Assembly: GCF_006384255.1 (NCBI RefSeq)
Contig: NZ_VCED01000002.1
Location: 124,001-188,000 of the forward strand
Direction: 5' to 3'
Length of the DNA stretch: 64,000 bases
Source: Haemophilus seminalis
GTDB taxonomy: Bacteria; Pseudomonadota; Gammaproteobacteria; Enterobacterales; Pasteurellaceae
In this document: positions 36,716-48,858 of the stretch, piece after piece
How positions within the stretch are numbered: position 1 is the first letter of the stretch
How the letters are laid out: each line of letters opens with the position of its first letter
Notes under the pieces: model-generated
What the model was told of the DNA's origin: nothing
Database searches by the model: none
What the model saw: only the letters and a program-made list of their open reading frames with translations
Position numbers and translations under genes: made by a program

Positions 36716-39700
36716 GTGATATACAGTCCTACAGGCAATAATTTTGCAAAACACAATAAACATCAACCGCACTTTAGTGCAAAAATTTCTCTTGTTTCCC
36801 TTTCTCTCTTTTCTGCTTTAAGTGCTCCAGCATGGGCAGATAATGTCACTCTCACACAAGAAGAATACAATACATTAATTAATCGAATTACCCAATTAGA
36901 ACAAAAAATGGGCGAAAATACTAACGGTAGTACAACTGTGGGAAAAAACTCTCAAGCGGCATTATTTGGTACTGCTGTAGGTATGAATGCACAAGCAACA
37001 GGCAATCAATCAACTACTGTGGGAGTGAATTCAGAAGCCAGCGGCAGTAATTCAGCTGCGATAGGCTTAGGCTCCAAAGCCACTAAAACTGACACAATAG
37101 CGATGGGGACAAATTCTCAAGCCACTGAGATTAATACAACTGCGTTAGGTGCATACGCGGAGGCAACTGATCAATATGGTGTTGCAGTTGGCGCAGATGC
37201 TTATTCTATAGGACAACGTGCAATTGCGATTGGTGTGCATACTAGTGAAAAAGAAATGAAGAAATTCTATGATGACCCAAATAAATTAAGAGAATCTCTG
37301 AATTATGATAGTACGATTAAAAGCAATATCACCGATCAAGCGGTCATTTCTGAACTTACTAATGCAACACAGGGTGAAACAAAACTAGCAGAACTTATTA
37401 AAGATGACGCCCGACTCAAACAACTTATTCCAGATCAGAAAAAACGTGATGCTTTTATTGCTTATGCAAAAAGTGTCGCGGAGGCTCGTGCAACATTAGA
37501 TAAGCAAAAAGAGTTGTATCCAAAGAATCCCGAATTAGCTCGTTTTGGGTTAGCCAACCCATTTGGTGCAACAGGGGGCAAAGCTATTGCGATTGGTGAT
37601 GAATCATTAGCTTCTGGTTCATATTCTGTTGCGCTAGGCGCTAAATCAAAAGCAACTAACTATGCAAGTATCGCAACAGGATATGAGGCGAAGGCGACGG
37701 GCGTGCAAACATTAGCAAATGGTTTTGCAGCTGAGGCGACGGGTGACTTTAGTTTGGCTGTTGGAACATCTGCGAAAGCAATAGGTAATTTATCTAGTGC
37801 CTTTGGTTATGCAAGTAGTGCCTCTGGAATTGAATCCATTGCTATGGGTAACAAAGCTAAGGTAATTAATACATTTAGAGCTGTAGCTGAAGGTAACAAA
37901 AGACCAGACCAAGCTAGTGATAGTTCGGGTTCTATTGCGATAGGTCGAAATGCGCAATCTAATGTTGGATTATCCATCGCTATTGGTGCAGATGCTCTAA
38001 ATAGTTATGGTGACCATCCAAGTTTAGATCCAACATATTCAGGTCAAACCGCTGTTGGTGTAGGAGCGAAAACAGGAAGTAATGGAGCGACAGGGATTGG
38101 TAACCAAATACGCGCTAATACCGAAAAAATGTGGGCTAGTGATGGTAGATATAGAAAATGGATGGGTGCAACAGCAATTGGTCAGTCATCTCAATCACAA
38201 GGTTTATACGCAACTGCTGTTGGTAATAACTCTCGAGCAATGGGGCATTACTCTATTTCTATTGGTCTTCAAAATCAAGCTAATAAAAATTTAGTACCTA
38301 ATAATAATTATAATGAAGCGGGGGCAAGAGGCTATATTAGTAATGCTATTGGTGCTTTTGCTTATGCAAGAGGTCGTTTTAGTAATGCCATCGGTGCTGG
38401 TGCATTAGCTATTTATAATGAAACTACTGCTATAGGTGATCGTGCTTTTGCGAATGCTGCTAATAGTATAGCTATTGGTGCATATTCGGAAACAACTGCG
38501 ACAAACTCTATTGCACTTGGCTATAATGCAGTGACTAGTGTAGATTCAAGTGTAGCATTAGGCGATACTTCTTTGGCTAATACAATGAGCGATAAAATAG
38601 GTTACAACCCGATATTATCATTAGAGGAAACCGTAAGCTCGCTTTCTCAGCTTAAAGGTAATACCACGAATAGCACAGGAGTTGAGATTACTAAGCTTTC
38701 TGATTACCAAATTCAGAGAGATATTATTAAGCAAGCAGATAAGGATATTCTCGATACAAACGAAGAATTAAAAACGGCAGAATATAAGCTTTTATATGCT
38801 GCTAATAAAGACGAATGGGATGTGGCTAATAATATTGTAAAAGTGAATCAGAAAAAGCGTGATGATGCTATTCTTGCAAAGAATGCTGCTCTCGCAAAAA
38901 TTAAATCCAACTACAATGACGCCAACACTTGGAGAAGTTCTGCCGGTGCAGTATCTGTAGGTAATTCTGATTTAGGCATTACTCGCCAAATCACGAATGT
39001 CGCTGCAGGTTCAGAAGATACTGATGCAGTGAATGTGGCACAATTAAAAGCTTTGGCTACTGCTCCTGTGTTATTTTATAACGGTGGAAGTAGTAGTGGT
39101 GCTAACTTTAATATTGGCACACAACTAGGTTCACCGTTTAATTTAACGAATCTTCGTTTTTCTTTTGGTAATGGCTTAAAAGCATCGCTATAAAAGGATG
39201 GAAATAATCAGGTTCTATTTATGGAATTAGATAGCAATGCCATTAAAACTAATCCTGATTTGAAAGGGCAAAATGGTAGAGACGGTAGAGACGGTAGAGA
39301 CGGTAGAGACGGCAGAGATGGCAAAGATGGACAAAATGGTAGAGATGGCATAAATGGCAGAGACGGTACGAATGGTAGTAGTCTCACACCAAATGACATT
39401 GTTAATGTTAAAGAGGTTCACACTGGCAATACAGTTATGAATACCAATGGCGTGACTATTAATAAAGGCAGCAAAACTGTTTCAATTACTGAAAACGGCT
39501 TAGATAATGGCGGAAATAAAGTAGTAAATGTGGCTGCTGGTGAAATTTCTGCAACATCAAAAGAAGCGGTAAATGGTCAGCAATTATATGAAACTAATCA
39601 ATCTGTGGCACATAATACACGTTCAATTAATCAATTAAACAATAGAATGGATGAAGTTGATCGTCGAGGACGTCGAGGAGTTGCTATTGCGGGGGCAATG

Positions 39701-39901
39701 GGTTTGCTACCTCAGCCACATACTTCAGGTAGATCATCTATAAGTACTGCCACCACGTATTATCGCGGAGAACAAGCCTTAGCAGTTGGATATTCTCGCT
39801 TGACAGATAATGGTAAACATATTGTTAAATTCAGTGGAGCATCCAATATGTCAGGTAAGAAAGATGTTATGGTTGGGGCTGCTTATGGTTATGAATGGTA
39901 A
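36716..39901 (+). pseudogene. Trimeric autotransporter adhesin interrupted by an in-frame stop
   Basis: One reading frame of 1062 codons encodes a YadA/Hia-type adhesin. It has a GTG start with AAGGA upstream and a long signal peptide (hydrophobic core ISLVSLSLFSALSA, cleavage after AWA). Many head repeats of the AIAIGxxAxA kind follow, with a ~110-residue helical insert near residues 180-290. Then come a coiled-coil stretch, a collagen-like GRD tract, a stalk (VVNVAAGEISATSKEAVNGQQLYETN) and the C-terminal anchor ending GAAYGYEW. A TAA at 39191-39193 (LKASL-stop-KDGNN) cuts off the anchor, so the protein cannot reach the surface. A Lys AAA to TAA change is likely. It lacks the ESPR signal extension found in the second adhesin. 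Confidence 0.88.
39275..39328 (+). repeat. Tandem 9-bp repeat encoding Gly-Arg-Asp
   Basis: Four perfect copies of GGTAGAGAC (39275-39310) are followed by two variants. The collagen-like G-X-D/N run continues to about 39385. Copy changes keep the frame and would only change stalk length. Confidence 0.9.
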
Positions 39902-39943
39902 TTAAGCGTTTTTTATCAGTTCAAGGGGAGAATTTTCTCCCCT

Positions 39944-40642
39944 TTAAAATTTCAAATAAAAGTCTTTAGTCAATTCAATAAACGCTTCAGTGTATTGATT
40001 ATCCTCATCATAAATCACCAATTGATCTTGTATTGAAACTTGGGGTTGTTTAGAAAACGTGAGTAGCATTCTTTGGGGCGTTTTTCCCACTTTAGTAATG
40101 ACATTCGTTTGTTTTATGCAAAAAAGTACGGTGGATTTTATGAGCGTTTTGCTTGCCTCATAAGGCAATACAAAACTTATTTTCCCATTTTCCGCTAAGC
40201 GCGTGGCAGCCCATTCTAACCAATTTAAGTGGCTTTGCTTGGTATAACGAGCCAATTCTCTTTCCTCATTTTTGCAGGCAATACCTTGTTCAAAATAAGG
40301 TGGATTTGCCACAATTAAATCAAAGGTTTGTTCAGTGGTTTGTAAAAAATGTTGTATATCCGTTTGAATAAGTTGAATGCGATTTTTCCACATTGAATCA
40401 TTGATGTTTTCTTGTGCTTGTTTTACTGCAATGGGATCCAACTCAACCGCTTGAATTTGGCAGCTTTCTTTTGTTCGTTGCGCTAACATTAAAGCCAACA
40501 ATCCAGTGCCACTGCCCATATCTAAAATATTTTTACAATGTTTAACATCTGTCCAAGTACCTAACAAAATACCATCAGTGCCGACTTTCATGGCACAAGA
40601 ATCTTGATTGATATGGAATTGTTTAAAGGTAAATCCGCTCAT
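39944..40642 (-). CDS. trmN6: tRNA1(Val) (adenine37-N6)-methyltransferase
   Basis: S-adenosylmethionine-dependent enzyme that methylates A37 of tRNA-Val. [13 protein letters not shown] and the cofactor motif [17 protein letters not shown] are followed by the catalytic NPPY motif ([10 protein letters not shown]). The open frame runs up to 40804, but the family start [13 protein letters not shown] is at 40642, giving 232 residues and avoiding overlap with divergent srmB. Confidence 0.93.
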   Translation of the reverse strand: MSGFTFKQFHINQDSCAMKVGTDGILLGTWTDVKHCKNILDMGSGTGLLALMLAQRTKESCQIQAVELDPIAVKQAQENINDSMWKNRIQLIQTDIQHFLQTTEQTFDLIVANPPYFEQGIACKNEERELARYTKQSHLNWLEWAATRLAENGKISFVLPYEASKTLIKSTVLFCIKQTNVITKVGKTPQRMLLTFSKQPQVSIQDQLVIYDEDNQYTEAFIELTKDFYLKF

Positions 40643-40722
40643 AAATTTTTCGTAAATTGACCGCACTTTTAGGTGCTTTTCGGGTATAATTCGCGCCAAT
40701 TTTAACAAAGAACCACACAATA

Positions 40723-42048
40723 ATGAATTTATCCCAATTTGAACAATTCGATCTTTCTCCCGAACTTTTAAAGGCACTAGAGAAAAAAGGTTATTCCCGC
40801 CCAACAGCTATTCAAATGGAAGCCATTCCTGCCGCAATGGAAGAGCGTGATGTATTAGGCTCTGCACCAACGGGAACAGGGAAAACTGCTGCTTTTTTAT
40901 TACCTGCGCTACAACATTTATTGGATTATCCACGCCGTAAACCAGGCCCTCCGCGTATTTTGGTATTAACGCCAACCCGTGAATTGGCAATGCAAGTGGC
41001 AGAACAAGCGGAAGAATTAGCACAGTTCACCCATTTAAATATTGCGACAATTACAGGTGGCGTGGCGTATCAAAATCACGGCGATGTGTTTAATACCAAT
41101 CAAGATTTGGTGGTAGCTACGCCTGGTCGTTTGTTGCAATACATTAAGGAAGAAAAGTTTGATTGCCGTTCCGTTGAAATGCTGATTTTTGATGAAGCCG
41201 ATAGAATGTTACAAATGGGGTTTGGGCAAGATGCGGAAAAAATTGCGGCTGAAACCCGTTGGCGAAAACAAACCTTATTATTTTCTGCAACATTGGAAGG
41301 GGAGTTATTGGTCGATTTTGCAGATCGTTTGTTGAATGATCCTGTGAAAGTAGATGCGGAACCAAGCCGTCGAGAGAGAAAAAAAATCAATCAATGGTAT
41401 TATCACGCAGACAGCAATGAACACAAAATCAAATTGCTCGCGCGTTTTATTGAGACTGAAGAAGTGACGCGTGGAATTGTATTTGTTCGTCGTCGTGAAG
41501 ATGCGCGTAAACTTTCTGAAACATTGCGTAAACGAGGCATTCGTTCCGCGTATTTAGAAGGTGAAATGGCACAAACTCAACGTAATAATGCGATTGATAA
41601 GTTGAAATCAGGTATTGTGACGGTATTGGTTGCAACGGATGTGGCTGCGCGTGGTATTGATATTGACGATGTAAGCCATGTGATGAATTTTGATTTGCCG
41701 TATAGTGCGGATACTTATTTGCATCGAATTGGACGTACAGCACGAGCAGGCAAAAAGGGCACCGCAGTCTCTTTTGTTGAAGCTCATGATTACAAGTTAT
41801 TGGGTAAAATCAAACGCTATACCGAGGAAATTTTAAAGGCGCGCATTTTAGAAGGTTTAGAACCTCGCACTAAGCCACCAAAAGATGGTGAAGTGAAATC
41901 TGTAAGCAAAAAACAAAAGGCACGCATTAAAGAAAAACGTGAAGAAAAGAAAAAAACAGAGGCGAAGAAAAAAGTGAAATTGCGCCATAAGGATACGAAA
42001 AATATCGGAAAACGACGTAAGCCGAGTAATCCTATATTTTATCAATAA
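40723..42048 (+). CDS. srmB: ATP-dependent RNA helicase SrmB
   Basis: DEAD-box helicase that helps early 50S ribosome assembly. Q motif near residues 2-28 ([26 protein letters not shown] in order), then [36 protein letters not shown] and HRIGRTAR. The tail of ~70 residues is very Lys-rich ([16 protein letters not shown]), as in other SrmB proteins. 441 residues. An uptake sequence lies in the gap to trmN6. Confidence 0.95.
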   Translation: MNLSQFEQFDLSPELLKALEKKGYSRPTAIQMEAIPAAMEERDVLGSAPTGTGKTAAFLLPALQHLLDYPRRKPGPPRILVLTPTRELAMQVAEQAEELAQFTHLNIATITGGVAYQNHGDVFNTNQDLVVATPGRLLQYIKEEKFDCRSVEMLIFDEADRMLQMGFGQDAEKIAAETRWRKQTLLFSATLEGELLVDFADRLLNDPVKVDAEPSRRERKKINQWYYHADSNEHKIKLLARFIETEEVTRGIVFVRRREDARKLSETLRKRGIRSAYLEGEMAQTQRNNAIDKLKSGIVTVLVATDVAARGIDIDDVSHVMNFDLPYSADTYLHRIGRTARAGKKGTAVSFVEAHDYKLLGKIKRYTEEILKARILEGLEPRTKPPKDGEVKSVSKKQKARIKEKREEKKKTEAKKKVKLRHKDTKNIGKRRKPSNPIFYQ

Positions 42049-42098
42049 TGTTTTTATTAAAATGGCGTATGTTTATTCACATCACATACACCTTATTT

Positions 42099-43514
42099 TG
42101 CTCTGTCCACAAAAAGTTAGACTTATTTAGTTCAAGGATTGAGTTCTATCATTCATAGGGCTCAGCCCTTTTAGTTTCCCATGAATGCGCTCATAGTTAT
42201 AATAATGAATGTACTCGTGGATCGTTTTTTCCAGTTGTTCGAACGTCTCAAATCGTTTGCCGTAATAACATTCCGTTTTTAGTCGTCCAAAGCAGCGTTC
42301 CATCGCACTGCTATCTAAACAATTCCCCTTCCTTGACATACTTTGTTGAATGCTATTCTCCCTGAGTATGTTTTTATAGACTATCATCTGATACGGCTCA
42401 CCTTGGTCGGAATGTAAAATGGGTTTGGCTCCCTCAAGCCTTGCTACAGCTTGTTTCATCATTCGGGTAATTTGCTCAAAGTTTGGGCTTTGCGCTAAAT
42501 TATAAGCAATCATTTCATTGTTAAATAAATCCTTAATTGGCGATAAATAGCGCTTACCTTCAGCACACTTAAACTCAGTAATGTCGGTTGTCCATTTTTT
42601 ATTAGGTTGTGTAGCTGTAAAATCGCGTTGTAACAGATTATCCGCAATACGTCCGACTTCACCTTGATAAGAACGATATTTTTTGTTTTGAATTTTCCCT
42701 TAAGCCCCAATTACTGCATAATACATTGCGCTTTTTTATGGTTAATTTTAATGGTTTCTCTTAGATTAAACGTTACACGGCGATAACCATAGTTTCCGTG
42801 ATTATCGTGATAAATAATGGCGATTTCTTGTGAGACTATTGCATTTTCATCGTTTTTTACTTTTAAAGGGTAAAAGGAAACACGGCAGGATAAGGCTATT
42901 AAATTAAGCAACATTTGAATCGGAAAATAAACACGTAATGCTTTTACGATAGCGGCTTTTTCTGCATTTTTTGTTGGTTGAGTTTTTGCAATTTTTTAGA
43001 ATGGCATTCTCCGCTTCCAGCTCCAAAATCCGATATTTCAAACGTTCTTCTTCGGTTTTGGGCTTTGGGCTTAGGTGGCATTTTAGGGTATTTCGGTTTT
43101 ATGGGTGGGCGACCTTTAGGTTTGGGGATTAAGCCGTTTATACCTTGTTTTTCAAAGACTCGCAACCATCAGTTAATCACTCTTGAATTGGCAGTACCAC
43201 AGCATAAATAGGAAGTTTCTGCAGAAAATTGTCCATTTTAATTGCTTGTATAACGTTAAGTTTAAATTCAGGTGAGTAATTTCGCTTCTTACCTAGATCA
43301 GCTAACCCATTGATTCTACTATGATTAAATTGGTTTATCCAATGTCGCAATGTTCTACTGGCAAGTTGAAAATGTTTACGAGTAAGTGAACTATTTTTAT
43401 CATTTAGAATGATAAAACTCGATGACTCGTTGTTTGAAAAGAGTGTTGTATTTGGTCATAAAAAATCTGCACCTTAATTAGTTGGTTGTTTAGTCCAACT
43501 TTTGCGGGCGATCA
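42099..43514 (-). mobile_element. Near full-length but decayed IS3-type (IS150-like) element
   Basis: At 1416 bp this is the longest copy in the window. Its left end (TGCTCTGTCCACAAAAAG) and right end (TTTTGCGGGCGATCA) are degraded inverted repeats. On the minus strand, orfA starts at 43459 (MTKYNTLFKQRVIEFYHSK) and is broken after 19 codons; its continuation includes LASRTLRHWINQF. The orfB transposase lies in pieces (43165-42944, 42914-42711, 42710-42510, 42513-42127), including ILHSDQGEPYQ and LDSSAMERCFGRLKTECYY with the last catalytic residues. Multiple frameshifts make it inactive. It separates srmB from glpR. Confidence 0.88.
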
Positions 43515-43547
43515 TTAAGCGGGGTTTTTCTTCATATCTGATAAAAA

Positions 43548-44300
43548 CTAACATAAAACTAATTTTGTTTTTTTATCGTGTAAATAATCGGTAACACTAT
43601 TAGGGACCTTATCCGTAAATAAATACTCCACATCACTTAATTCGCCCAATCGAACAATCGCTTGGCGCATAAATTTAGAGTGATCGGTCACTAATAAGGT
43701 CTGACGTGAACTTTCAATAATCGCTCGCTTTACTTGTACTTCATGGTAATCATAATCCAATAATGAACCATCAGCATCGATCGCGCTAATCCCTAAAATA
43801 CCGAAATCTAGGCGAAATTGAGAAATAAAATTCACCGTAGCTTCGCCAATAATGCCACCATCCATTCGCAATGATCCGCCTGCCATGACAATATCAAAAC
43901 TTTCATTTTGACGTAAAAGATGCGCAGCATTCAAATTGTTCGTCACAATTCGGAGTTTTTCATGGCCAAGCAATGCATTGGCCACAGCCTCAGGCGTCGT
44001 ACCAATATCAATAAACAACGATGCACCGTTAGGAATCAACTTCGCAACTTCCTGTGCAATATTATTTTTTTGTAATGAAAAGAATTGTTTACGATCCACG
44101 TAATCAGAATTTTCTGCAGAAGATGGCGATGCCGCACCACCGTGATGACGACGGATTAAATCTAACTCGGCCAGAATATTCAAATCACGGCGAATCGTTT
44201 GAGGGCTAACATCTAAGGCTGCAACCAGTTCTTCCGTGCTTAAATAGCCAGATTGTTCCACCAGTTTAATAATTTGTTGATGCCGTAACGACTGCTTCAT
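43548..44300 (-). CDS. glpR: Glycerol-3-phosphate regulon repressor
   Basis: DeoR-family repressor of glycerol-phosphate uptake and use genes, released by glycerol-3-phosphate. N-terminal HTH: MKQSLRHQQIIKLVEQSGYL then LDVSPQTIRRDLNILAE. The effector domain has IPNGASLFIDIGTTPEAVANAL and IVTNNLNAAHLL. The ATG at 44300 has AAAGGG before it and gives 250 residues; the frame extends six codons further to a TTG. It lies 29 bp downstream of glpG. Confidence 0.93.
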   Translation of the reverse strand: MKQSLRHQQIIKLVEQSGYLSTEELVAALDVSPQTIRRDLNILAELDLIRRHHGGAASPSSAENSDYVDRKQFFSLQKNNIAQEVAKLIPNGASLFIDIGTTPEAVANALLGHEKLRIVTNNLNAAHLLRQNESFDIVMAGGSLRMDGGIIGEATVNFISQFRLDFGILGISAIDADGSLLDYDYHEVQVKRAIIESSRQTLLVTDHSKFMRQAIVRLGELSDVEYLFTDKVPNSVTDYLHDKKTKLVLC

Positions 44301-44329
44301 AGAAAACCCTTTATCCAAATTGAATACAC

Positions 44330-44908
44330 CTACTGTAGCGAATTTTTACGTAATTTGCTATCGATAAATCCCCAAATCAAGCCAACAATCAAGCCTGAAA
44401 TATGCGCTGCATTTCCCATTTCAACACCAAATAAGGGGCTAATAAAACCTAATGCGATCCCTACCAATAACATGGTGAAAAAACCTTCTGGCAGATCAAA
44501 TAAATGATGATTCAATTTATCACGTATAAATACATAGCCTAGAACCGCATATACAACACCGGAAAGCCCAAAGAAAGCGGGGCCAGACACATAATTTTGC
44601 ACATATCCTGTTATGGCAGCTGCTACAACATACAACATCAATAATTTGACCGAACCAAAAGTGTGCTCAATCATTCCACCGAAAATAAAAAACCAAGACA
44701 GATTAAACAAAATATGCAAATTAGATAAATGTACCAGTGTATGTGAGATATAGCGCCACGCTTCGCTATCTTGCTCTTCGTAAGCGGGGTAATGCATCAA
44801 ATACATAATATCGTCTTCAAAACCCAGCTGTTGAGCAATATAAATAAGCGCGCAAAGTGCGGTGAGAATTAGCGTGATTTTTCCTTGTTGAGCTAAAAAG
44901 TTTTTCAT
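44330..44908 (-). CDS. glpG: Rhomboid protease GlpG
   Basis: Intramembrane serine protease with six membrane segments. The catalytic Ser116 is in GLSGVVYAVLG and His169 in NAAHISGLIVG. The N-terminal cytoplasmic domain of the E. coli enzyme is missing, as in the known H. influenzae GlpG; 192 residues is the normal Haemophilus length. It is likely cotranscribed with glpR. Confidence 0.95.
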   Translation of the reverse strand: MKNFLAQQGKITLILTALCALIYIAQQLGFEDDIMYLMHYPAYEEQDSEAWRYISHTLVHLSNLHILFNLSWFFIFGGMIEHTFGSVKLLMLYVVAAAITGYVQNYVSGPAFFGLSGVVYAVLGYVFIRDKLNHHLFDLPEGFFTMLLVGIALGFISPLFGVEMGNAAHISGLIVGLIWGFIDSKLRKNSLQ

Positions 44909-44934
44909 TCGTGATCTCGTGCGTCTGCGCCAAC

Positions 44935-45594
44935 TTAAAAATCTAACTTCGCATTAAAGGTCATTGTTTCCCCTGTAATGGGGTGAGTAATCGTCAATTC
45001 TTCTGCGTGCAAACATAATCTTGGCGACATAGCTTTAGCCTGAGGATGAGAGTAAAATTTATCGCCTAGAATTGGATGCCCCAATGCTAACATGTGCAAG
45101 CGTAATTGATGAGATCGGCCTGTCACGGGAGTCAGTTTCACGCGAGTACTGTTATTGGGAAAACGAGCTAAAACTTCGAATTTTGTGACCGCTCTTTTTC
45201 CTAAAACAAAATCCAAACGTTGGCGTGGGCGGTTTTCCCAATCACAAATCATTGGAAAATTTACCTCTCCATAATCTTTCTCCAAATGCCCCCAAACAAT
45301 CGCTTGATAATATTTTTTCGGTTCACGTTCGCGAAATTGGCGCTTTAATTCACGATCCGCCGCCTTACTTAAAGCAAACACAATGATGCCGCTCGTTGCC
45401 ATATCCAAACGATGAGCTGGCTCGCAAAAGCCGAATTTTTCTTTCACTCGACTCATTGCGCTATCGTAATATTGTGGTTGATTACCCGGCACAGAAAGCA
45501 AACCGCTCGGTTTGTTCACCACGCACAAATGATTATCTTGATAAATAATATCTAAATAAGGTTCAAGAGGCGGATTGTATTCAATCAATGCCAT
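44935..45594 (-). CDS. rluA: Dual-specificity rRNA/tRNA pseudouridine synthase RluA
   Basis: Makes pseudouridine 746 in 23S rRNA and pseudouridine 32 in several tRNAs. It shows LCVVNKPSGLLSVPG and the catalytic-Asp motif HRLDMATSGI. The ATG at 45594 has AAGGA upstream, lies 2 bp after the rapA stop, and gives 219 residues. Translational coupling with rapA is likely. Confidence 0.94.
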   Translation of the reverse strand: MALIEYNPPLEPYLDIIYQDNHLCVVNKPSGLLSVPGNQPQYYDSAMSRVKEKFGFCEPAHRLDMATSGIIVFALSKAADRELKRQFREREPKKYYQAIVWGHLEKDYGEVNFPMICDWENRPRQRLDFVLGKRAVTKFEVLARFPNNSTRVKLTPVTGRSHQLRLHMLALGHPILGDKFYSHPQAKAMSPRLCLHAEELTITHPITGETMTFNAKLDF

Positions 45595-45596
45595 TT

Positions 45597-48368
45597 TTAT
45601 TCCTTGTTCGTCACAATGACACGCAAGCAATCCAAACGCCAGTTTGCTTTAGAAAGCTCGTCCAGTGATTGTGTTCGTTGTTGTTCCAAAATATCAATTT
45701 CGCTTTGGCGAATATTTTTATTCACTGCTCTCAAAGCCTGCAAACGGTTAATTTCTGAGCTTAATTGTTGATCTGCTTGATTTTTAGCTTCAGAAATAAT
45801 CGGTTCTGCCAAGGATTTTACCAGTTGATCGCCTCGTGTAATCAAGGCTTCAATGTTGCTCCGTGCCATTTTCACCATTTGATTGGCAATATTTTTACCA
45901 AGTGGTTTCAATTTGCTATGCAATGTTTCAAAGGCAACCTGCTCACCAATGTTATTTCCTTTGTTATCAAGCAGCAGACGAATAGGCGTTGGCGGCAAGA
46001 AACGATTGAGCTGTAACCCTTTTGGCGATTGGCTTTCCACCACGTAAATTAATTCAATTAATAAGGTTCCAGCGGGCAGTTGTTTATTTACAAGCAATGC
46101 CATTGCAGCTTTGCCAATATCACCTGAAGCAACAAGATCAATACCTTGACGAATCATAGGATGATCCCAAGTCAAGAATTCCATTTCTTCGCGAGCAAGG
46201 ACAAGTTCTCGATCAAAGGTGACCGTCACACCTTCTTCTTTTAAACCCGGAAAATCGGGCACAAGCATTGTCCCAGTTGGACTAATTACAATACTATTAG
46301 CCCCAAGATCTTCTTGCTCTACGCCAATAATATCAAATAATTTTAAAGCAAAATTCACAAGCTCAGGCGAATTATCTTCATCAGCAATTTGATCCGCTAA
46401 CGCTTGAGCCTGCTCACCGCCATGAGAATTTAGCTCTAATAAACGATCACGACCTTTTTCTAACTCAATCTTGAGTTTTTCTCGCGCGGTTTTAGTTTGT
46501 TTTAATAATTCAGAAAATTCATTCTCTGAAAGTGCGGTAGAATTTGACCGCACTTTTTCCAACTCATCAGAAAACTGGGCAAATAATGCCATTCCCATTG
46601 GACAAGTTTGTTCAAAAGCATTCAGCCCCTCATTGTACCAACGCGCTAAACAACTTTGAGGCGAATCTTTCACACAAGGCACATAAATTTGCACATCACG
46701 TTTTTGTCCAATACGGTCTAATCGGCCAATACATTGTTCCAATAAATCAGGATTTGTCGGTAAATCAAATAACACTAAATTTGCCGCAAATTGAAAATTA
46801 CGCCCTTCCGAGCCAATACTCGAGCTCAGTAAAACCTGTGCGCCGTTTTCTAAATCCGCAAAATAAGCCGCGGCTCTATCCCGTTCAATAATCGACATTT
46901 TTTCGTGGAACACTGCGGCACGAATCGCCTCACGTTCACGTAAAATTTGTTCTAACTGAATCGCCGTGGCCGCAGTCTGACAAATCACAAAAATTTTTTC
47001 ATCGCGATGGAGTTTGAGGAAATCAATCAGCCAATCAATTTTATCATTCTCTTCCGAGAGTGTAATTTGGTGGTAAACACGGTGCGGAAAACCTTTCACG
47101 CCTTGACGTGTATTGCGGAACAGCATTCGCCCAGTGCCGTGACGATCAATTAAGGCTTGAATCAGTTCCTGACGGGCACGATGTTGTTCCTCATCATTAT
47201 TTGATGCAATCGCTCTAAAAAGAGGCTCGACATCTTGTTCAAGCAACAAATCAGAAATATGATTTTTTTCTACCGCACTTAATGCCTTATTTGCCACCAA
47301 AGATTCAACAGCATTAACCACAGGTTGGTAGCGTTCCTGCTCTTTCACAAAGGTTTGATAATCAAAAAAACGTTCTGGATCCAGTAAGCGCAAACGAGCA
47401 AAATGACTTTCTTGCCCAAGTTGTTCTGGGGTTGCCGTGAGTAACAAGACGGATGGAATGATGCGAGCAAGCTGTTCAACTAATAAATAAGCCGCACTTT
47501 GTGAAGATTCTGACCACACGAGGTGATGTGCCTCATCCACAATTAAACAGTCAAATTGAGCATCAAGCGCCTGCTCTACTCGATTAGGATGAGTTTCTAA
47601 CCAATTCAGCGAACAAATAATTAAGCTTTCCGTTGTAAATGGATTAACGGCATCAAGATCAAAATCGTTGCAACGTTCTTCATCAAAAAGTGAAAAATGC
47701 AAATTAAAACGACGAAGCATTTCTACCAGCCATTGATGTTGCAACGTTTCTGGCACGATAATAAGAACACGTTGCACTTTCTCAGCAAAAAGTTGATTCT
47801 GCAAAATCATTCCAGCTTCAATGGTTTTCCCTAAACCAACCTCATCCGCCAATAACACACGAGGATTAACTCGATTACCGACTTCAGCTGCAATATGAAG
47901 CTGATGAGGAATTAAACCCGCACGCGTTCCACGCAAACCACGCAATGGCGATTTAAATTGTGCTTGCTGATGACAAAGCGTGCGATAACGCAATGCAAAA
48001 TGACTGCTGCGATCAATTTGCGCTGAAAACAAACGATCTTTCGCTTGGCTAAAAGAAATAATCGGTGAAATATCACGTTCTTGCACAATGACATCTTCAC
48101 CTTGTGGATTTTTAACTAAATAAAAGAGTAAACCGTTCATATTTTGAACGTCTAAAATCTCACCTTGCCAACCAGCTTGATGAGATAATGTTTCACCTTT
48201 GCTAAATACAATTCGGCTTAAAGGCGCTTGTGCAGCAGCATATATACGCGTTTCATCTGCAGCTGGGAAATAAATCGTGACAGTTCGTTGATCTAATGCG
48301 GTAATGATACCTAATCCTAAAGCGTTTTCACTTTCACTCAACCAGCGCTGACCAATAGCAAAGGGCAT
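45597..48368 (-). CDS. rapA: RNA polymerase-associated protein RapA (HepA)
   Basis: Swi2/Snf2 ATPase that binds RNA polymerase and helps recycle it after termination. It has N-terminal Tudor-like domains ([18 protein letters not shown]), Walker [11 protein letters not shown], the DEAHHLVW box, then the second RecA domain with [14 protein letters not shown] and [11 protein letters not shown], and a long C-terminal region. The ATG at 48368 fits the family start and gives 923 residues; the frame extends 22 codons further. Several uptake sequences lie within. Confidence 0.96.
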   Translation of the reverse strand: MPFAIGQRWLSESENALGLGIITALDQRTVTIYFPAADETRIYAAAQAPLSRIVFSKGETLSHQAGWQGEILDVQNMNGLLFYLVKNPQGEDVIVQERDISPIISFSQAKDRLFSAQIDRSSHFALRYRTLCHQQAQFKSPLRGLRGTRAGLIPHQLHIAAEVGNRVNPRVLLADEVGLGKTIEAGMILQNQLFAEKVQRVLIIVPETLQHQWLVEMLRRFNLHFSLFDEERCNDFDLDAVNPFTTESLIICSLNWLETHPNRVEQALDAQFDCLIVDEAHHLVWSESSQSAAYLLVEQLARIIPSVLLLTATPEQLGQESHFARLRLLDPERFFDYQTFVKEQERYQPVVNAVESLVANKALSAVEKNHISDLLLEQDVEPLFRAIASNNDEEQHRARQELIQALIDRHGTGRMLFRNTRQGVKGFPHRVYHQITLSEENDKIDWLIDFLKLHRDEKIFVICQTAATAIQLEQILREREAIRAAVFHEKMSIIERDRAAAYFADLENGAQVLLSSSIGSEGRNFQFAANLVLFDLPTNPDLLEQCIGRLDRIGQKRDVQIYVPCVKDSPQSCLARWYNEGLNAFEQTCPMGMALFAQFSDELEKVRSNSTALSENEFSELLKQTKTAREKLKIELEKGRDRLLELNSHGGEQAQALADQIADEDNSPELVNFALKLFDIIGVEQEDLGANSIVISPTGTMLVPDFPGLKEEGVTVTFDRELVLAREEMEFLTWDHPMIRQGIDLVASGDIGKAAMALLVNKQLPAGTLLIELIYVVESQSPKGLQLNRFLPPTPIRLLLDNKGNNIGEQVAFETLHSKLKPLGKNIANQMVKMARSNIEALITRGDQLVKSLAEPIISEAKNQADQQLSSEINRLQALRAVNKNIRQSEIDILEQQRTQSLDELSKANWRLDCLRVIVTNKE

Positions 48369-48479
48369 AATAATTCTCTTTCTTGTTTTTATTGATAAAA
48401 TTTGGGGGCGTATTGTAGCTTGCTTAAATAGCAAAGGAAATTAATAAAAGAGAATAAAAAAATAGATTGAAGAAATAAA

Positions 48480-48556
<77 letters not shown>

Positions 48557-48604
48557 ATTCAAAGGATTTCTTTTGTACAGAATTTCAAGACAATATAAAA
48601 GAAG

Positions 48605-48681
48605 TGGTCGGCGAGATAGGATTTGAACCTACGACCCACTGGTCCCAAACCAGTTGCGCTACCAAGCTGCGCTACTCGCCG
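48605..48681 (-). tRNA. tRNA-Pro (anticodon UGG)
   Basis: A 77-nt cloverleaf with encoded CCA: acceptor CGGCGAG/CTCGCCG, anticodon stem ACTGG/CCAGT around loop TTTGGGA, and T loop TTCAAAT. It lies upstream of tRNA-Arg on the same strand, probably in one transcript. Confidence 0.95.
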
Positions 48682-48858
48682 ATAAGCCGAACCAATTATA
48701 GATTTGTTTTGATACCAGTCAATGACTTTTTTTATTTTTTAAGCTAATTGCTCAAAATTATTTCAATTTAGGAAATGTCACTATTTCCCGTTGTAAAAAA
48801 TTCATTGTCCGTTAGAATAGCAAACGTTTTCTCTCTTTTCATATAAAAGGACAACTAA

